The position numbers were made by a program, and so were the translations under genes. The notes below the pieces were generated by a model. It worked only from the letters and a program-made list of their open reading frames with translations. It was not told where the DNA came from and searched no databases. Positions 61,686-64,000 of a stretch of 64,000 bases of DNA are shown one piece after another. The number at the start of each line of letters is the position of its first letter. Position 1 is the first letter of the stretch. The DNA comes from an uncultured Alcaligenaceae bacterium (GTDB lineage: Bacteria > Pseudomonadota > Gammaproteobacteria > Burkholderiales > Burkholderiaceae_B): positions 1 through 64,000 of the forward strand of contig CALKIR010000026.1 of NCBI GenBank assembly GCA_937995985.1, in the 5' to 3' direction.

Positions 61686-62842
61686 CCCCTGATCCATCAT
61701 ATGATGCGTACTGGATGGAGCGTGCCTTAGAGTGCGCACAACGATCGCTATTTTTAAGTGCCCCTAATCCTCGAGTGGGGTGCGTCCTGGTTTACAATAA
61801 TCATGTGATTGCCCAAGGCTATACTCAGCAAGCAGGACAGGCGCATGCGGAGATCATGGCGCTTAATGAAGCGCAGAGACAGGGTTTTGGGGATTTGCGT
61901 CACAGCACTATGTATGTGAGTTTGGAGCCCTGCAGTCATTATGGTCGTACCAAGCCTTGTGTAGACGCTATTATTGCCGCACAACCCAAAAGAGTTGTAA
62001 TTGCCATGCCAGATCCCAATCCGCAGGTCAGTGGGCGTGGCATAGCCCAGTTAAGGGCGGCAGGGATTGAGGTACAAGTCGGGGTATTATTGGAGCAGGC
62101 CGCATGGTTAAATGTGGGCTTTGTTTCTCGGATGCTCGATAATAGGCCCTGGATTTGGCTCAAAATTGCTAGTTCTATGGATGGGTTTACTGCCTTGAGT
62201 GATGGCAGTTCACAGTGGATTACTTCTGCCGCTGCACGTGACCAGGGGCATGTGTGGCGGGCGCGCAGTGATTTGATCGTCACAGGCTCAGGGACGGTTT
62301 TGGCGGATAATCCCCAATTAACTGTACGTGCAGTGCCTACAGCGCGGCAGCCAATGCGGGGGGTCTTTAGTGGTGCTTTGTCTGTACCTGTGGCAGCTCG
62401 TTTTTTTCAGGATCCTCCGGTCATGGTTTGGACCACTGAGCGTAGTGCTCCAGAGCGTCGCGCTGCTTTTGAGCAGCAGGGCGTATATGTCTGCTGTTTG
62501 CCAGCTACCAAGCAGGGTCATGTTGATTTGCATGCATGGAAAGACTGGTTAAGTCAGCAAGAATTTAATGAAATTCATGTGGAGGCTGGGGGCCAGTTAA
62601 ATGGGGCATTGGTACAGGCAGGGTTGGTCGATCAGGTGGTGACTTATTTGGCTCCAACTTATTTATTGCAGGGGCATCCTGCTATAGTAGGGAAGCCACC
62701 ACAACAACTGAGTCAAGCTTGGCGCCTGAGTTTGGTGCAGGCTCAAACCGTGGGGGCAGACATCGAGCTTGTGCTACGCAATGAGGCGCGCTGGCAGGCT
62801 TTATTTACTCGATTACAACAACAGGTACAACGCGATAGTTAA
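61682..62842 (+). CDS. ribD: Bifunctional deaminase/reductase RibD
   Basis: Second and third steps of riboflavin synthesis. 386 residues: N-terminal deaminase with zinc ligands His55 (AHAE, with Glu57), Cys84 and Cys93 (EPCSHYGRTKPC); C-terminal RibD_C reductase with LKIASSMDGF and EAGGQLNGAL. ATGA overlap with nrdR; 2 nt before ribE. Confidence 0.96.
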   Translation: MTPDPSYDAYWMERALECAQRSLFLSAPNPRVGCVLVYNNHVIAQGYTQQAGQAHAEIMALNEAQRQGFGDLRHSTMYVSLEPCSHYGRTKPCVDAIIAAQPKRVVIAMPDPNPQVSGRGIAQLRAAGIEVQVGVLLEQAAWLNVGFVSRMLDNRPWIWLKIASSMDGFTALSDGSSQWITSAAARDQGHVWRARSDLIVTGSGTVLADNPQLTVRAVPTARQPMRGVFSGALSVPVAARFFQDPPVMVWTTERSAPERRAAFEQQGVYVCCLPATKQGHVDLHAWKDWLSQQEFNEIHVEAGGQLNGALVQAGLVDQVVTYLAPTYLLQGHPAIVGKPPQQLSQAWRLSLVQAQTVGADIELVLRNEARWQALFTRLQQQVQRDS

Positions 62843-62844
62843 TT

Positions 62845-63465
62845 ATGTTTACAGGCATTGTTCGGGCAGTAGGTGAAATAGTAGCCATTCAACCCCTTAA
62901 GGAAAACGATCAGCAGGCCGGGGTGCGTGTGACTGTTGATGCTGCGGATCTGGATCTCAGTCAGGTGCAAATAGGCGATTCTATCGCTATTCAAGGGGCT
63001 TGTATGACTGTTTTAAGTCATGAGGCCGGTCGGTTTGAGGTGGATATTTCCCAAGAAAGCTTAATGCGTACTACAGGATTAGATAAATTGGGTCCGGTCA
63101 ATCTTGAACCAGCAATGCGTTTAGGAGATACGCTAGATGGGCATATGGTATTAGGCCATGTCGATGGAGTCGGGCGTATTGTGGCTTTTCAGCCTGTTGG
63201 CGAGTCTTATTTATTGCAAGTGCTGGCCCCTGAGCATTGTGCTAAATATTTGGCATTCAAGGGTTCAGTAACCATTAATGGGGTGAGTCTAACCATTAAT
63301 GAAGTGCAGGATGGGCCTGAGGGCTGTACAATTAGCATTAACCTCATCCCTCATACCGTGGCAGTGACTACTTTTCGCCATGCACAAGTAGGTGATTACG
63401 TCAATATAGAAGTGGATGCCATTGCACGCTATGTGGAGCGCATGCTACAAAAAATCAACACTTGA
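62845..63465 (+). CDS. ribE: Riboflavin synthase alpha subunit
   Basis: Dismutates two lumazines to riboflavin. 206 residues, two tandem lumazine-binding repeats: MFTGIVRAVGEI and SLMRTTGLDKLGPVNLEPAM in the first, GHVDGVG and GSVTINGVSLTINEV in the second. Only 2 nt lie before its ATG, so any FMN riboswitch is excluded. Its stop codon overlaps the -35 of the tRNA gene. Confidence 0.95.
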   Translation: MFTGIVRAVGEIVAIQPLKENDQQAGVRVTVDAADLDLSQVQIGDSIAIQGACMTVLSHEAGRFEVDISQESLMRTTGLDKLGPVNLEPAMRLGDTLDGHMVLGHVDGVGRIVAFQPVGESYLLQVLAPEHCAKYLAFKGSVTINGVSLTINEVQDGPEGCTISINLIPHTVAVTTFRHAQVGDYVNIEVDAIARYVERMLQKINT

Positions 63466-63490
63466 GGTTCAGGATTATTTCTAGTATACT
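63462..63490 (+). promoter_or_regulatory. Sigma-70 promoter for tRNA-Ser
   Basis: TTGAGG (63462-63467), 17-bp spacer, TATACT (63485-63490). It predicts a start near 63497, 7 nt before the tRNA. The -35 overlaps the ribE stop codon, so the tRNA is transcribed on its own. Confidence 0.75.
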
Positions 63491-63503
63491 AGTCGTTTAT
63501 TTT

Positions 63504-63594
63504 GGACAGGTGGCCGAGTGGTTGAAGGCGCACGCCTGGAAAGCGTGTATACGTTAATAGCGTATCGAGGGTTCGAATCCCTCCCTGTCCGCCA
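63504..63594 (+). tRNA. tRNA-Ser (anticodon GGA), with encoded CCA
   Basis: Cloverleaf is complete. Acceptor stem GGACAGG / CCTGTCC with discriminator G and genomic CCA. Anticodon arm CACGC-CTGGAAA-GCGTG gives GGA, reading TCC and TCT. A long variable arm (ATACG/CGTAT type) marks it as class II. T-arm GAGGGTTCGAATCCCTC. It follows ribE. Confidence 0.95.
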
Positions 63595-63636
63595 GGACGG
63601 TTTTTTGGCTCTTCATTGCGCGTTCTGCGCTTTTTT
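63585..63636 (+). terminator. Tandem terminators of tRNA-Ser
   Basis: First: CTGTCC / GGACGG (63585-63600) around the GCCA end, followed by six T (63601-63606); it uses the tRNA 3' end as one arm. Second: GCGC / GCGC with a 5-nt loop and six T (63618-63636), only 4 bp. Together they should stop the short tRNA transcript. Confidence 0.6.
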
Positions 63637-63660
63637 CCCCTTAGTTATTCTTTCATCATT

Positions 63661-63942
63661 CTACCAGGCAGAAGGGTAGCGGCTGCTACGACGAAAACGC
63701 CTGAGTGCATCTCTATTGAGTCGTTTGGCCTCTTCTTCGGCATAGATATCTTCGCCGACTTCATAAGGACCGCTATACATACATTCCTCAGGGTGTAAAG
63801 CACACTTCATACGTTGTGTTGCCAGAGAGGGGGATCGTGATAGGCTGCTGCCGTCATAATGAGCATGATTGGATGCACACGCGGTTAATGCGCCTATGAT
63901 AGTGATAATGCTAAGGGGACGGAGTACAGATGATAGGTTCAT
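63661..63942 (-). CDS. Small hypothetical lipoprotein
   Basis: 93 residues: signal peptide ending GALTAC (Cys22), then a conserved-looking segment RMKCALHPEECMYSGPYEVGEDIYAEEEAKRLN and a basic Arg/Ser end. Two Cys in the mature part (CALHPEEC). Family not known to me by function. Its upstream region continues past the window. Confidence 0.78.
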   Translation of the reverse strand: MNLSSVLRPLSIITIIGALTACASNHAHYDGSSLSRSPSLATQRMKCALHPEECMYSGPYEVGEDIYAEEEAKRLNRDALRRFRRSSRYPSAW

Positions 63943-64000
63943 AGCGACCCTGTTCGGTGAGCTGTTATTTAACGATATTAAATGGTTCTGAGTGTAGCAA

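Noticed and set aside
62843..62844. FMN riboswitch before ribE
   Set aside because: Only 2 nt separate ribD and ribE, and none is seen before ribD or glyA.

Overview
The window is a continuous, almost fully coding piece of a Gram-negative chromosome with roughly balanced base composition (by eye near 50% GC). Protein features point to a betaproteobacterium of the Burkholderiales, most likely family Alcaligenaceae: the order gatCAB / mreBCD-mrdA-rodA, rplU-rpmA-obgE-proB-argJ, thiD-thiE-hemL next to rubredoxin-yqgE-ruvX, and erpA-anmK-M23 peptidase-tyrS is the kind of order I know from Bordetella and relatives. The genus is an inference; no rRNA gene is present.

Layout. 1-5.7 kb: glutamate/sodium symporter, an orphan chemoreceptor, a ThDP enzyme and exonuclease III. 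5.9-10 kb: pyrE facing the gatCAB amidotransferase operon. 10.3-15.8 kb: rod-shape and elongasome operon mreB-mreC-mreD-mrdA-rodA. 15.8-18.5 kb: ftsE-ftsX-mutY on the minus strand. 18.8-20.8 kb: an OmpA-like lipoprotein and two divergent regulators around a perfect dyad. 20.9-25.3 kb: proB, obgE, rpmA, rplU and argJ. 25.4-29 kb: a MarR regulator and the thiD-like/thiE/hemL operon. 29-31 kb: rubredoxin, yqgE, ruvX and plsC. 31-39.5 kb: a long minus-strand run mpl, yqiA, RNB ribonuclease, TonB-like, aroE, mtgA, lptG, apaH. 39.5-45.9 kb: TlpA thioredoxin, aroQ, accB, accC, prmA, a zinc-ribbon/DUF3426 protein, a PfkB kinase and a glycine-zipper lipoprotein. 46-49.5 kb: yggT with a tiny upstream ORF, a lipoprotein, gltX and a carboxylesterase. 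49.6-53.2 kb: pmbA, an orphan TRAP binding protein, rplM-rpsI. 53.4-59.6 kb: argC, erpA, anmK, M23 peptidase, tyrS, a YbhB/PEBP protein. 59.9-63.6 kb: glyA-nrdR-ribD-ribE followed by tRNA-Ser(GGA), and a small lipoprotein at the end.

Themes. Much of the window serves the cell envelope: peptidoglycan elongation (mreBCD, mrdA, rodA, mtgA), septal hydrolase control (ftsEX, M23 peptidase), murein recycling (mpl, anmK), LPS transport (lptG), phospholipid (plsC), and several lipoproteins. The rest is translation (gatCAB, gltX, tyrS, ribosomal proteins, prmA, tRNA-Ser), arginine/proline/shikimate/haem/thiamine/riboflavin biosynthesis, and repair (xthA, mutY).

No mobile element, CRISPR array, prophage, restriction or toxin system was seen. 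The less ordinary items are a divergent XRE / pseudo-receiver regulator pair sharing a perfect 18-bp dyad, a 46-codon small gene upstream of yggT, a ThiD-like protein whose usual signature motifs are missing, a 17-bp dyad ahead of aroQ-accBC, a candidate autoregulatory leader before rplM-rpsI, a 2-oxoacid-type TRAP binding protein with no membrane partners, and lptG without lptF.
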